Positions 26,092-35,478 are shown, counted from the first letter of the stretch. The stretch is DNA of 64,000 bases from Oceanobacillus profundus (GCF_003515705.1 NZ_QWEH01000006.1:124001-188000), one strand, 5' to 3'. A program made the numbers and translations. Notes: a model not told the origin generated them from the sequence alone.

Positions 26092-26649
26092 TTATTGGTC
26101 TCTTTTATTTTCAACCCAATCACTCGCTAACATCCCATAAACAACATGGTCCACATAATGGTCGTAAAGCCACTCCGATTGCCTGAGTATGCCTTCTTCC
26201 TTAAACCCTAACCGTTCCGGAATTGCCCGACTTTTTTTATTGGTAAAAGCAGCACGGATATCGACGCGATTCAGCTGTGCTTCTGTAAATGCATAATCCG
26301 TCAACGCACGTACCACGCTGGTAATAATGCCGTATCCTTGATAATCCTGTCCAATCCAGTAGCCAATATAGCCAATCCGGTTCGTCCAATCAAACGCATT
26401 AAATCCAGCAATCCCCACGAGCTTATCTTGATAAAAGATTCCAGCGGTTAATCCCTTTTTTGCTTCATAGGATTGCAATATATGTTCAATGAAAGCAATG
26501 GAATCATCTGAGCTTACATTCGTATCCAGCCAAGGAAGCCATTCCCGAAGATAGCTTCGGTTGCTAACGATTAGCGCAAATAATTGATTCGCATCCTGTA
26601 AATTAAGCTGTCGCAATGTGATATGTTCATCAACCTCGTATACAAACAT
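26092..26649 (-). CDS. GNAT acetyltransferase, RimJ/RimL-like
   Basis: The product has 185 residues and the layout of ribosomal-protein-serine acetyltransferases of the YdaF type: ITLRQLNLQDANQLFALIVSN, WLPWLD, and the acetyl-CoA site IGYWIGQDYQGYGIITSVV. It transfers acetyl to an N-terminal or small-molecule amine. Ribosome site AGGGGGAGA precedes the start. No operon partner is seen. Confidence 0.85.
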   Translation of the reverse strand: MFVYEVDEHITLRQLNLQDANQLFALIVSNRSYLREWLPWLDTNVSSDDSIAFIEHILQSYEAKKGLTAGIFYQDKLVGIAGFNAFDWTNRIGYIGYWIGQDYQGYGIITSVVRALTDYAFTEAQLNRVDIRAAFTNKKSRAIPERLGFKEEGILRQSEWLYDHYVDHVVYGMLASDWVENKRDQ

Positions 26650-26837
26650 CTACAATCTCCCCCTTATTCTATTCGTAATCATAGCATAAATTTAGTCAGA
26701 AAAAACGGAATATACATCCTCCTTTATTAGCTGAATAAAATAATAGTTCTCACCAAGCACTTTCTAGTTTATGATTAGTATATATTTGTATTAGAATGGA
26801 AGCATGGATAGTACCCGCAGTGAAGGAAGGTTTATAC

Positions 26838-28004
26838 ATGACCGAAGAAAATATAACCCGATTACATATAAATAATAAAGAATACATCCTGATTGGAACG
26901 GCACATGTATCGAAGCAAAGTGCTGAACAAGTGAAGGAAGTAATTGAAGCAGAAAAACCAGATGCTGTTTGTATCGAACTGGACGAGCAGCGCTACCAGT
27001 CAATTACAGAGGGCAATAAGTGGAAGGATACCGATATCTTCCAAGTGATAAAAGATAAAAAGGCAACCCTATTATTAATGAACTTAGCGATTTCATCCTT
27101 TCAAAAGCGGATGGCAAAGCAGTTTGGCATTAATCCTGGACAGGAAATGATTCAAGGAATTGAATCCGCAAAGGAAACAGGCGCTGAATTAGTCCTAGCA
27201 GATCGCGACATTCAAATTACCTTTGCCCGTGTCTGGGGAAATATCGGAATGAAAGGGAAGGCATTGCTGTTAACGCAAGTCGTCGGCAGTATTTTTAGCA
27301 ATGAAAAAATTTCCGAAGAAGATCTGGAGAAGATGAAGCAGCAGGATACAATCAATGCGATGCTTCAAGAGTTCACAGATCATTTTCCAAAATTAAAAAA
27401 GCCGCTCATTGATGAACGAGATCAATACTTATCCCAAAAAATTAAAGATGCTCCTGGAGAAAAGGTTGTAGCAGTGCTTGGAGCTGCTCATGTTCCTGGG
27501 ATTACGAAGGAAATCGAGAAAGAGCATGATTTGAAGAAGTTAAGTGAGCGTCCACCAAAATCCAAGACACCAAAAATTATTGGCTGGGCTATTCCGATTT
27601 TCGTACTTGCAGTCATCGCATACACCTTTTTCATGAACCCGTCTGCCGGATTGCAGCAGGCAATTAGCTGGTTCCTGTGGAATGGCTCGCTATCTGCAAT
27701 TGGAACGATTGTCGCATTGGGGCACCCATTAGCCGTGCTGACGGCATTTATTGCAGCACCCTTTACGTCATTGAACCCACTCCTTGCAGCTGGTTGGTTT
27801 GCAGGCTTCGTTCAAGCGTATATAAAGCGGCCAAATGTAGCTGATTTTGAACGATTATCGGACGATGTCCATAGTGTAAAAGGATTCTGGAATAACAAAG
27901 TAACGCGGATATTACTTGTTGTTGTATTCGCAAATCTCGGAAGCTCACTCGGAACGCTTTTAGGTGGAGCTGACGTCATCCGGGTATTTATCGAAAATTT
28001 ATAA
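26838..28004 (+). CDS. TraB/GumN-family membrane protein
   Basis: This 388-residue protein has the TraB/GumN fold at the N-terminus, with conserved LIGTAHVSKQS, CIELDEQRYQ and VLGAAHVPGI, and four or so transmembrane helices after about residue 245. The family resembles metalloproteases (Tiki/PrgY), and PrgY degrades peptide pheromones in enterococci, but chromosomal Bacillus members are uncharacterised. I prefer the ATG at 26838, with GAAGGAAGG 7 bases upstream. A terminator follows. Confidence 0.88.
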   Translation: MTEENITRLHINNKEYILIGTAHVSKQSAEQVKEVIEAEKPDAVCIELDEQRYQSITEGNKWKDTDIFQVIKDKKATLLLMNLAISSFQKRMAKQFGINPGQEMIQGIESAKETGAELVLADRDIQITFARVWGNIGMKGKALLLTQVVGSIFSNEKISEEDLEKMKQQDTINAMLQEFTDHFPKLKKPLIDERDQYLSQKIKDAPGEKVVAVLGAAHVPGITKEIEKEHDLKKLSERPPKSKTPKIIGWAIPIFVLAVIAYTFFMNPSAGLQQAISWFLWNGSLSAIGTIVALGHPLAVLTAFIAAPFTSLNPLLAAGWFAGFVQAYIKRPNVADFERLSDDVHSVKGFWNNKVTRILLVVVFANLGSSLGTLLGGADVIRVFIENL

Positions 28005-28013
28005 TCCATATAG

Positions 28014-28046
28014 AAAAAACACTTTCAAATGCGGAAGTGTTTTTTC
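28014..28046. terminator. bidirectional terminator
   Basis: AAAAAACACTT and AAGTGTTTTTT pair around a 10-base loop between traB and the convergent Spo0E-like gene. Confidence 0.85.
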
Positions 28047-28060
28047 ATGTATGTCCATTT

Positions 28061-28213
28061 TCATTTTTCGAGCTTGTCCAGTTCGTTAAGTAACGCATCT
28101 AGTTCCTGTGAAATTTCAATGACCTTGTTATCATTTAAATTATCTTTAGAAGCATGATACATTTTAACTCTCAACTGCTCAATCCGTAATTCTAGTTGCT
28201 TTCGGTTTTCCAA
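28061..28213 (-). CDS. Spo0E-like aspartyl-phosphate phosphatase
   Basis: This short gene encodes 50 residues, beginning LENRKQLELRIEQLR and containing the Spo0E signature SQELDALLNEL near the end. Spo0E-family proteins are small helical hairpins that dephosphorylate Spo0A~P and so restrain sporulation; the SQELD motif carries the catalytic residues. The start is uncertain. I use TTG at 28213, with AGCGGGTG about 8 bases before, because no ATG is available in frame. Its presence implies a spore-forming host. Confidence 0.75.
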   Translation of the reverse strand: MENRKQLELRIEQLRVKMYHASKDNLNDNKVIEISQELDALLNELDKLEK

Positions 28214-28448
28214 ATAAGAACACCCGCTTTCTTTTAGTAGGTATATTTCCCGAGAAAACCTTGTTGAAACCTTATCTAGAAAGGACTTCCACCTTTAGGA
28301 AAATATGTGAAAGGTAGCTCTTATCCTTCTCGTGTCAATTCAGAATCATTTGTCGTATGACTGTATATAGGTAAATTCTACTATAAATAGGATAATTAAT
28401 AAACCTTTGATATACTTGAAAAAAATAGAACGAAAAGGAATGTGCTTT

Positions 28449-28928
28449 ATGAAGATATCGATTGTTTCTGTCGGAAAGTTAAAAGAAAAATATTTAAAGC
28501 AAGGAATACAGGAGTATTTGAAACGATTAGGTGCGTATGCAAAGGTAGATGTCATCGAAGTTGCCGATGAAAAAGCCCCGGAAAACATGAGCGAAGCAGA
28601 AATGCTGGAGGTCAAACGAAAAGAAGGCGAACGGATCCTTTCACAAATTGCCCCAGACACGTATGTCATTACGCTAGAAATCAACGGAAAAATGCTAAGC
28701 TCCGAGCAGCTAGCTGCGAAAATGGATGAACTTGCGACATATGGAAAAAGCAAAATTGTGTTTGTTATTGGTGGATCATTAGGGATAAGTGATGATGTGC
28801 AAAAGCGAAGTGACTTAGCGTTGTCGTTTTCTAAGATGACGTTTCCTCATCAGTTGATGCGGTTGATCTTGTTAGAGCAGGTTTATCGGGGGTTTCGGAT
28901 TAATCGGGGGGAAGCTTATCATAAATAA
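28449..28928 (+). CDS. rlmH: 23S rRNA pseudouridine-1915 N3-methyltransferase RlmH
   Basis: The product has 159 residues, the usual length. [15 protein letters not shown] opens the protein; the SPOUT knot with SAM-binding [12 protein letters not shown] and the C-terminal [13 protein letters not shown] are all present. It methylates pseudouridine in helix 69 of 23S rRNA. The start at 28449 follows AAAAGGAATG. In B. subtilis this gene (yydA) is close to htrC; here about 27 kb separates them. Confidence 0.97.
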   Translation: MKISIVSVGKLKEKYLKQGIQEYLKRLGAYAKVDVIEVADEKAPENMSEAEMLEVKRKEGERILSQIAPDTYVITLEINGKMLSSEQLAAKMDELATYGKSKIVFVIGGSLGISDDVQKRSDLALSFSKMTFPHQLMRLILLEQVYRGFRINRGEAYHK

Positions 28929-29162
28929 AAAATGTGGAAGTAAGTTTTTGATGATACCTATAAATAATAACGGAAAAGTAAACCAAAAAAAGTAATTTTT
29001 AACCCAGAATGAGTATACTTTTAATCTGTTAATTAAAATTTCATTCCTTAACAATCCTATTATTGAAATAAAAGCCAAAATATATAGAATTTTACAGATT
29101 ATTATGCTATTATTTGTTATAATTTTTATAGGGAATTTTAACTATAGAAATGGAGGATTAAT

Positions 29163-30263
29163 ATGGAAACCTTTATTCAACAGATTAAAACGCTATCAAG
29201 TAGAATTGAAAGATTAAAAGATAACATTGAAACAGAGGAAGCAACAAAAACTTCTTTAATAATGCCATTAATACAAGCACTAGGATATGACATTTTTAAC
29301 CCTCAAGAATTAGTACCTGAGTTCGTAGCAGACGTTGGAATTAAAAAAGGCGAAAAAATTGATTATGCAATAATGGAAAACGGGGCTCCAGTAATTTTAA
29401 TTGAAGCAAAAAGTGTACATGAGAAATTGCAAAAGCATGATTCACAATTATTTAGGTATTTCGGGACTACTAAAGCTAAATTTGCAATTTTAACAAATGG
29501 AATTGAATACAAGTTCTTCACTGATTTAGAAGAAGCTAATAAAATGGATGAAAAGCCTTTTTTCATATTTAATTTAATTGAATTAAGAGAAAATCATTTT
29601 CTGGAATTGGCGAAATTTAGAAAGAACTTTTTTAATGTAGAAAATGTATTAACTACTGCATCCGAATTAAAATATACTAATGAAATTAAAAATTTTCTAA
29701 CTCAACAATGGGATGAACCTAATGAAGAGTTTATAAAATTTGTCTTAAGTGATGTATATCAAGGTGTAAAGACGAAGAAAGTAATCGATAATTTTAGAGA
29801 TATAGTAAAAAAGTCTCTGAATCAATTTGTTAATGAAAAAGTAAATGATAAGCTTCAAAAGGCCTTAAGTTCTACCGATGGAAATGAGACAGATTTAGCT
29901 GAAAAAATAAATGAAGAAGTAGCTTCAACAAATGAAGAAGAATTGATTGATGAACTTGAAAAAGTAGCAGATGAACCAATAATTGTAACTACTGAAGAGG
30001 AAATTGAAGGTTATGTTTTAATTAAATTGATGCTTAAAGAAAGTATAGATGCAAGTAGAGTTTACTATCGAGATAACAAAAGCTATTTTAATGTTCTATT
30101 AGATGATAATATACGTAAATGGATTTGTAGATTAGGTTTTAATACAAGTAATAAATATATCCAATTAAATGATGAATTAAAAACTACCCATAGATTAGAA
30201 AGTGTAAATGATATACTTTTATATAAAGATGAAATTTTAAGGGTTTCTAAACAATTTAACTAA
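29163..30263 (+). CDS. orphan HsdR_N-type (type I restriction-like) nuclease domain protein
   Basis: This 366-residue protein begins with a coiled coil (about 4-27) and the HsdR N-terminal nuclease domain: TKTSLIMPLIQALGYDIF, D67 in EKIDYAI, then E81-A-K83 in PVILIEAKS, a PD-(D/E)xK active site. An acidic helical linker (about 235-275) follows and then a C-terminal domain starting EEEIEGYVLIKLML. It lacks the helicase part of HsdR, and no hsdM or hsdS is nearby. Base composition is more AT-rich than its neighbours, which suggests acquisition. It may act in phage or plasmid defence, or bind nucleic acid only. Confidence 0.75.
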   Translation: METFIQQIKTLSSRIERLKDNIETEEATKTSLIMPLIQALGYDIFNPQELVPEFVADVGIKKGEKIDYAIMENGAPVILIEAKSVHEKLQKHDSQLFRYFGTTKAKFAILTNGIEYKFFTDLEEANKMDEKPFFIFNLIELRENHFLELAKFRKNFFNVENVLTTASELKYTNEIKNFLTQQWDEPNEEFIKFVLSDVYQGVKTKKVIDNFRDIVKKSLNQFVNEKVNDKLQKALSSTDGNETDLAEKINEEVASTNEEELIDELEKVADEPIIVTTEEEIEGYVLIKLMLKESIDASRVYYRDNKSYFNVLLDDNIRKWICRLGFNTSNKYIQLNDELKTTHRLESVNDILLYKDEILRVSKQFN

Positions 30264-30485
30264 TAATAGTTTCTTAGTTATTGGATAGACAGAAAATCCG
30301 TGCTACCTATACGGCGCTACCAGATTTAAACTTTGAGTGAAAAGTAACGGCTTAAGTCTCATATTGTTTCCTTCACATATCATTTTATTAATAAAATTTA
30401 CTAATGATTGTGTACCCTGGTCATTATTTTGCTTCATTTTGCTGTCTATCGATTCTATAGAGGTTACAATTCATCAGATTATTTA
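30264..30485. other. intergenic stretch
   Basis: No convincing gene is seen. A short open frame from 30337 runs into the terminator stem and was rejected. Confidence 0.4.
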
Positions 30486-30520
30486 TAAAAAACCGTATCC
30501 ATTAAGATACGGTTTTTTAT
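30486..30520 (+). terminator. rho-independent terminator
   Basis: AAAAAACCGTATC pairs with GATACGGTTTTTT around CATTAA. Confidence 0.88.
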
Positions 30521-30532
30521 AAGCTTTTGTAT

Positions 30533-30619
30533 ATGAAGTTTTATACATATTATAGAGGGAAAACTACGTATGCTATTGGTGAAGTTGATTTCTTAGTATT
30601 ACTGGACAACAAAGTATAA
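30533..30619 (+). pseudogene. short unrecognised coding remnant
   Basis: ATG at 30533 opens 28 codons with GKTTYAIGEVDFLVLLDNKV and a stop. It has protein-like composition but no ribosome site, and the length is too short for a known family. It may be the tail of a decayed gene. Confidence 0.25.
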
Positions 30620-30660
30620 TCGGAATATATGAGTGATTTCTTTAAGCAAGGAGCGATACC

Positions 30661-31527
30661 ATGAAACCTATCATCCAAAAAGGGTTAAAACAAATCCAAG
30701 AAGAACAAATTCAAGAAATTCATGCTGTCACTGGCGGGGATATTAATGAAGCATATTATGTTCGAACCAAACACCAAGAATACTTTGTTAAGTTAAATAA
30801 AGAAATGGATGTTTCCTTTTTCGAATTTGAAGCAGAAGGACTTTCTGCCATTCGTCAAACAGGAGCGATAAATGTTCCTGCTGTTTATGGTGTGCAGAAG
30901 GATAAGGAAACACAAATACCAATGCTATTTATGGAATGGATTGAAGGGAAGAAAGAAAATAATACGGATGAGATCTTAGGTGAGCGTCTAGCAGCATTAC
31001 ATTTAAGTGAGGGTCCTGGATTTGGATGGGAAGGTAAAAGTTATATCGGGAAGCTAATGCATGACAATCATCTTCACAATAGCTGGCTTACTTATTATCG
31101 TGATGCTCGCCTATTGGAGCAAATAAAAATAGGACAATCACAAAAAAGCATATCTGGAGAGCGAAACAAACAACTAATGAGATTACTAGAAAAACTTGAT
31201 ACATGGATTCCGAATAATCCTAAATCCAGTACATTACATGGAGATCTCTGGGGAGGAAACTGGATGACTGGTAAGGGTGGAGTACCCTATTTAATCGACC
31301 CATCCATTTTGTTTGGAGACCATGAGTTTGAAATGGCTTTTACAGAGTTATTTGGAGGTTTTTCACAACGTTTTTATGATGCGTACCATTCTGTGTTTCC
31401 ATTATCACCGGAATATGAAACACGAAAAGAACTTTATCAACTATATTATCTACTAGCTCACTTAAACATGTTTGGTGAATCGTATGGAGGATCAGTCGAC
31501 CGAATTGTTAGGAAGTATGTTGGATAG
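30661..31527 (+). CDS. fructosamine/ketosamine-3-kinase family protein
   Basis: The product has 288 residues. ITGGDINEAY-like opening (VTGGDINEAYYV), GPGFGWEGKSYIGKL and the catalytic HGDLWGGNWM with LIDPSILFGDHEFEMA are the hallmarks of fructosamine kinases, which phosphorylate glycated amines so that they fall off proteins. Full length and intact. It starts at ATG behind AAGCAAGGAGCG. Confidence 0.92.
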   Translation: MKPIIQKGLKQIQEEQIQEIHAVTGGDINEAYYVRTKHQEYFVKLNKEMDVSFFEFEAEGLSAIRQTGAINVPAVYGVQKDKETQIPMLFMEWIEGKKENNTDEILGERLAALHLSEGPGFGWEGKSYIGKLMHDNHLHNSWLTYYRDARLLEQIKIGQSQKSISGERNKQLMRLLEKLDTWIPNNPKSSTLHGDLWGGNWMTGKGGVPYLIDPSILFGDHEFEMAFTELFGGFSQRFYDAYHSVFPLSPEYETRKELYQLYYLLAHLNMFGESYGGSVDRIVRKYVG

Positions 31528-31676
31528 AAAGGATTATTTGTATACCATTGTGAATGAGGGTGAACAGATTCTTGAAGTTTCCATCAGCTTAGAAATTATT
31601 GTGATTAAATTTGATATGTAGGAATTTAGGGGAAAGGATTTTTTGTAATGAAATTCATCTAGAATCCTAGTTGAAC

Positions 31677-31693
31677 ATTAAAGCGTTTACATA
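31677..31693. promoter_or_regulatory. cre-like site
   Basis: ATTAAAGCGTTTACATA matches the CcpA cre consensus WTGNAARCGNWWWCAWW with one mismatch, about 40 bases before the SRPBCC gene. Confidence 0.4.
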
Positions 31694-31731
31694 TATGATT
31701 AACTTAATTCTACAATAGCGGGGTGTTAAGA

Positions 31732-32172
31732 ATGGAATCGAGTAAGAAAGAAATCATAACAGTTGATACAACAGTTCAAAAACCAGTTGAAAAAGTGTGG
31801 GAATGCTGGACGAATCCAAAGCACATCACACAATGGTCCAATGCTTCTGATGACTGGCATGCACCAAAAGCAGAGAACGATTTAAGAGCGGGAGGTAACT
31901 TCCTTACACGAATGGAAGCGAAAGACGGCAGCTTCGGATTTGATTTCACAGGCGTTTATGATGAAGTTAAGCAATATGAGTTAATTTCTTACACGCTGGA
32001 GGACGGTAGAAAAGTTGAAATTACGTTTATTGATCAGGAAAATGGCACAAAGGTAGTAGAGACATTCCAAGCTGAAAATACCAATTCTATTGAGATGCAG
32101 AAAGCAGGGTGGCAGGCGATACTTGATAATTTTAAAAAATATAGTGAAGCTATCTCTACCCAAGAAATTTAA
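31732..32172 (+). CDS. SRPBCC (AHSA1-like) domain protein
   Basis: The product has 146 residues of the START/AHSA1 fold: VDTTVQKPVEKVWECWTNP, FDFTGVYDEV and MQKAGWQAILDNFKKY at the end. Such proteins bind hydrophobic ligands, and the role here is unknown. ATG at 31732 follows GGGGTG; a GTG three codons earlier lies too close to that site. The VOC gene follows 87 bases later, so the two may be co-expressed. Confidence 0.82.
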   Translation: MESSKKEIITVDTTVQKPVEKVWECWTNPKHITQWSNASDDWHAPKAENDLRAGGNFLTRMEAKDGSFGFDFTGVYDEVKQYELISYTLEDGRKVEITFIDQENGTKVVETFQAENTNSIEMQKAGWQAILDNFKKYSEAISTQEI

Positions 32173-32259
32173 AAGCTGTTTTTCATAATGGTGGAGAAAC
32201 AACGACATTTTTGAAATACTAGAATACAGAGTAAAAACACTAAATATTGGAGGGGTTTT

Positions 32260-33144
32260 ATGCAAAAAATAGTTCCGCATTTGTGGTATGACAAGGAAGC
32301 AAAAGAAGCAGCTTCGTTTTATATCGGTTTATTTGATCAGTCCAAATTACTGCATGTGGCTGTTATTGGAGACACGCCATCTGGTGACTCTGAAATAGTA
32401 AGCTTTGAACTGGCTGGTCAGGAATTTCAAGCAATAAGTGCGGGTCCATATTTCAAATTGAACCCAACGGTTTCGTTAATGGTAGCTTGCGTGACCGAAG
32501 AAGAAGTAAACACCAAATGGGAGGCATTAGCAGACGGGGGAACGGAATTAATGCCACTTGGGGAATATCCGTTTAGCAAGCTGTATGGCTGGGTGCAGGA
32601 TCGCTATGGTTTGTCCTGGCAGTTAATGCTCGTAGACGAGGACCAGGCTTCACAAAAAATTACGCCAAATATGCTTTTCTCTGGGAATGCATGCGGAAGG
32701 GCTGAAGAAGCAGTAAACTTCTACACCGAAATAGTTGAACATGCTAAAACAGGGATAATCAGCAAGTATGAATCTGGTGAATCCCACTCAGCAGAGGCAA
32801 GCGTGAAATATGCTGATTTCAATCTTTTTGGAATGAATATAGCAGCAATGGATAATGGAATGAACGTTGATTTTACTTTTAATGAAGCATTTTCTTTCAT
32901 TATTAATTGTAAAGACCAGGAAGAGATTGATTATTACTGGGACAAGCTTTCTGCCGTACCAGAATCGGAACAATGCGGTTGGGTCAAAGATAAATTCGGT
33001 GTTTCCTGGCAGATTGTTCCGGATAACATTGATGAAGTTTTGTTTAATGGGCCAAAGGATGAGGCACGCAGAGCTTCTGAAGCACTACTGAAAATGAAGA
33101 AAATTGACATTAGCGCATTGGAAAGAGCTCGTTTGGCAAAATAA
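32260..33144 (+). CDS. tandem PhnB-like VOC protein
   Basis: The protein has 294 residues made of two PhnB-like (3-demethylubiquinone methyltransferase-type) VOC domains: the first opens IVPHLWYDKEAKEAASFYIG, the second ITPNMLFSGNACGRAEEAVN. Each half ends with a WVKDKFG/WVQDRYG-type strand and SWQ. Two-domain forms are common in Bacillus. Function is unknown. A very strong bidirectional terminator follows. Confidence 0.85.
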   Translation: MQKIVPHLWYDKEAKEAASFYIGLFDQSKLLHVAVIGDTPSGDSEIVSFELAGQEFQAISAGPYFKLNPTVSLMVACVTEEEVNTKWEALADGGTELMPLGEYPFSKLYGWVQDRYGLSWQLMLVDEDQASQKITPNMLFSGNACGRAEEAVNFYTEIVEHAKTGIISKYESGESHSAEASVKYADFNLFGMNIAAMDNGMNVDFTFNEAFSFIINCKDQEEIDYYWDKLSAVPESEQCGWVKDKFGVSWQIVPDNIDEVLFNGPKDEARRASEALLKMKKIDISALERARLAK

Positions 33145-33153
33145 AGTAATATC

Positions 33154-33201
33154 AAAACATGGCCTTAACTCTTGGGTTGTATAGAGTTAAGGCCATGTTT
33201 T
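33154..33201. terminator. bidirectional terminator, 19-base perfect stem
   Basis: AAAACATGGCCTTAACTCT (33154-33172) pairs perfectly with 33183-33201 around a 10-base loop. Confidence 0.92.
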
Positions 33202-33454
33202 GTATTTAGAGATAGGGGTGAATTTTGTTACACTCCATTCGTTTTAAGGTGTAATAACTCATCTGCTCTATAAGCTGACCTCTTTTTACTGGATATTAAG
33301 AAATATATTTGATTATATAACTGGATAATTGGTTATATGGCAAATACTTACTTGAAATAGTAGAAATTTGTAGAAAAATGTCAAAAGTCATTGATTTTTC
33401 ACACTATCCATTATATTATTATATTTAAATTTTTAGAAAAAGGGGGGTTCAGCG

Positions 33455-34900
33455 GTGGTTACTTTTATAGCATCTATTGTGTTGTTAATTGTTGGTTATA
33501 TCGTTTATGGGAAGGTGGTTGAACGAATTTTTGGCATTAATGACCAAAACCCAACGCCTGCCTATACAAGCAATGATGGTCTTGATTATATGCCAATGAG
33601 TTGGTGGAAAGCGAGTTTAATTCAGCTTTTAAATATCGCTGGAACCGGTCCGATTTTTGGCGCAATAATGGGTGCGCTTTATGGTCCAGTAGCATTTATC
33701 TGGATTGTTGTTGGTTGTATTTTTGCTGGAGCGGTACATGATTACTTTTCCGGAATGGTATCACTTAGGCATAATGGAGCGCAATTTCCGACAATTGTCG
33801 GTAAATATTTGGGAGAAAATTTAAAATACATCACGACAATCGTTTCGATATTTCTAATGGTTTTGGTAGCGGCGGCTTTCACTGCAGCACCTGCTCAATT
33901 ACTGACGCAAATAACACCACTAAATTTTACGACATGGCTTCTTATTATATTCGTTTATTTAGTACTTGCAGCAGTTCTGCCAATTAATAAAGTAATTGGA
34001 AGGGTTTATCCGATTTTTGGAGCGATTTTAATTTTTATGGCTGTGTCGATTGGAATTGGTTTGTTCTTTTTTGATTACTCAATCCCAAATTTAACATTAA
34101 GTAATTTACATCCTGGAGAGATGCCAATTTGGCCATTATTAATGGTAACCATATCTTGTGGTGCAATCTCTGGGTTTCATAGTACACAAAGTCCAATACT
34201 AGCTCGAACCTTGAAAAAAGAGAGTGAAGGCAGAAAAGTGTTTTATGGAGCAATGATTGGTGAAGGGGTTATTGCCATGATTTGGGCAGCAGCAGGAATG
34301 ACCTTCTTTGGCAGTACTGGTGCATTGCAGACAGCACTGAACGCAGGGGGGCCTGCTGGAGTTGTTAATGAAATCAGTCTAACAACACTGGGGACATTTG
34401 GCGGGATTCTTGCGATATTGGGTATTGTCGTCCTTCCAATTACGACCGGTGATACGGCACTACGTTCTTCAAGAATGATGCTTGCAGAATTATTGACTCA
34501 AATAACTAAAAAAGACTTTAAAGGAAAAGGGAAGTTAGCATTACTTATTATTCCTATAGCAGGACCAGCACTATATCTTTCTACGATTGATTATAGCTTC
34601 CTCTGGCGCTATGTGGGTGGATCTAATCAGATTGTTGCTGCGGTAATGTTATGGACTGCAGCCATGTATCTTCTAAAAAATAACAAGTTTCATTGGATCT
34701 GCAGTATTCCTGCATTGTTCATGACAGCGGTAGTAAGTACGTATTGGTTTTACGCACCAGAGGGATTTAATCTGAGCTATGGTATTTCACTGACTCTAGG
34801 AATGGTTATTTGGTTGGCTGTACTTGCATGGTTTGTAAGACAACTTATTAAACATAAAGCAGCCGGCAACAATGAGGATTCGGATGTGAAAGCAGGGTAG
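33455..34900 (+). CDS. cstA: CstA-family carbon starvation/pyruvate-peptide transporter
   Basis: This 481-residue protein has about 13-14 hydrophobic helices and the CstA motifs YTSNDGLDYMPMSWWKASLI, IAGTGPIFGAIMGALYGP and GFHSTQSP. CstA proteins take up pyruvate or peptides when carbon runs short. Its GTG start follows AAAGGGGGG. A 52-residue membrane protein gene lies downstream, separated by a stem-loop, and may be co-expressed. Confidence 0.92.
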   Translation: MVTFIASIVLLIVGYIVYGKVVERIFGINDQNPTPAYTSNDGLDYMPMSWWKASLIQLLNIAGTGPIFGAIMGALYGPVAFIWIVVGCIFAGAVHDYFSGMVSLRHNGAQFPTIVGKYLGENLKYITTIVSIFLMVLVAAAFTAAPAQLLTQITPLNFTTWLLIIFVYLVLAAVLPINKVIGRVYPIFGAILIFMAVSIGIGLFFFDYSIPNLTLSNLHPGEMPIWPLLMVTISCGAISGFHSTQSPILARTLKKESEGRKVFYGAMIGEGVIAMIWAAAGMTFFGSTGALQTALNAGGPAGVVNEISLTTLGTFGGILAILGIVVLPITTGDTALRSSRMMLAELLTQITKKDFKGKGKLALLIIPIAGPALYLSTIDYSFLWRYVGGSNQIVAAVMLWTAAMYLLKNNKFHWICSIPALFMTAVVSTYWFYAPEGFNLSYGISLTLGMVIWLAVLAWFVRQLIKHKAAGNNEDSDVKAG

Positions 34901-34908
34901 CGGGTGAA

Positions 34909-34939
34909 GGGACAAAGATTCTCTTTGATTCCTTGTCCC
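34909..34939 (+). other. intercistronic stem-loop
   Basis: GGGACAA and TTGTCCC pair around 17 bases between cstA and the small membrane protein gene. No T-tract; probably RNA processing or stability. Confidence 0.45.
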
Positions 34940-35002
34940 AAATTACCTTCTGTTTTGGGGTGATGATCCTGACCCTACGTTCCCAAAAAGGAGATTACGG
35001 GG

Positions 35003-35161
35003 ATGGATAAAGATATAGGAGAGTTTGTCAGGTTCTTTCTGTTTGAAGGTATTGCGACAAATATTTTTGGAATTATCATGTTTCTAGCTGGTATTTTCAC
35101 CATTGTATTCGGAAGTTATATGGTTATTGGTAAAAAAGCCGTCAATCTAAAGTCAATATGA
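35003..35161 (+). CDS. small one-helix membrane protein next to cstA
   Basis: This short gene encodes 52 residues, with one long hydrophobic segment (about residues 19-42: NIFGIIMFLAGIFTIVFGSY) and a basic C-terminus. AAAAGGAG lies 9 bases before the ATG and a terminator follows the stop, so it looks like a genuine gene. It is not the YbdD partner known from enterobacterial cstA. A subunit or modulator of CstA is possible but unproven. Confidence 0.7.
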   Translation: MDKDIGEFVRFFLFEGIATNIFGIIMFLAGIFTIVFGSYMVIGKKAVNLKSI

Positions 35162-35176
35162 TAAATATCATCAATT

Positions 35177-35212
35177 ACCCTGTCACTTTATATAGAAGTG
35201 GCAGGGTTTTTC
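35177..35212 (+). terminator. rho-independent terminator
   Basis: ACCCTGTCACTT pairs with AAGTGGCAGGGT (one G-U) and runs into TTTTT. Confidence 0.85.
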
Positions 35213-35478
35213 CATATGCAAAACTGTCCCATAAGTAAGTTGAATAGAACCATCCAAGCATTGATAGGCGTTGCTCGGGTCGAAAACGTTAAGAGAAATA
35301 GTGCAAAAATGAATACGCCTGACTAAAACGGAGAAAGTATAAAGGGTCAATCTCAGGACCTTTAAATTGACAAAATAAAATGATTACGATACATTTATAC
35401 TATATTCAAAATACCTTAATTAAATATAATTAAATTAAAAGTATTAGAATATAAAAACAGCAGAGAGGGATGACATAT
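35213..35478. other. intergenic region before SDR gene
   Basis: No gene is visible. The last 100 bases are AT-rich and likely hold the SDR promoter. GAGAGGG at 35463-35469 is the ribosome site. Confidence 0.4.

Noticed and set aside
25995-26186. 63-codon plus-strand frame
   Set aside because: Its second half is antisense to a firm GNAT gene and it has no ribosome site.
30337-30522. 61-codon plus-strand frame
   Set aside because: It has no ribosome site and ends inside a terminator stem.
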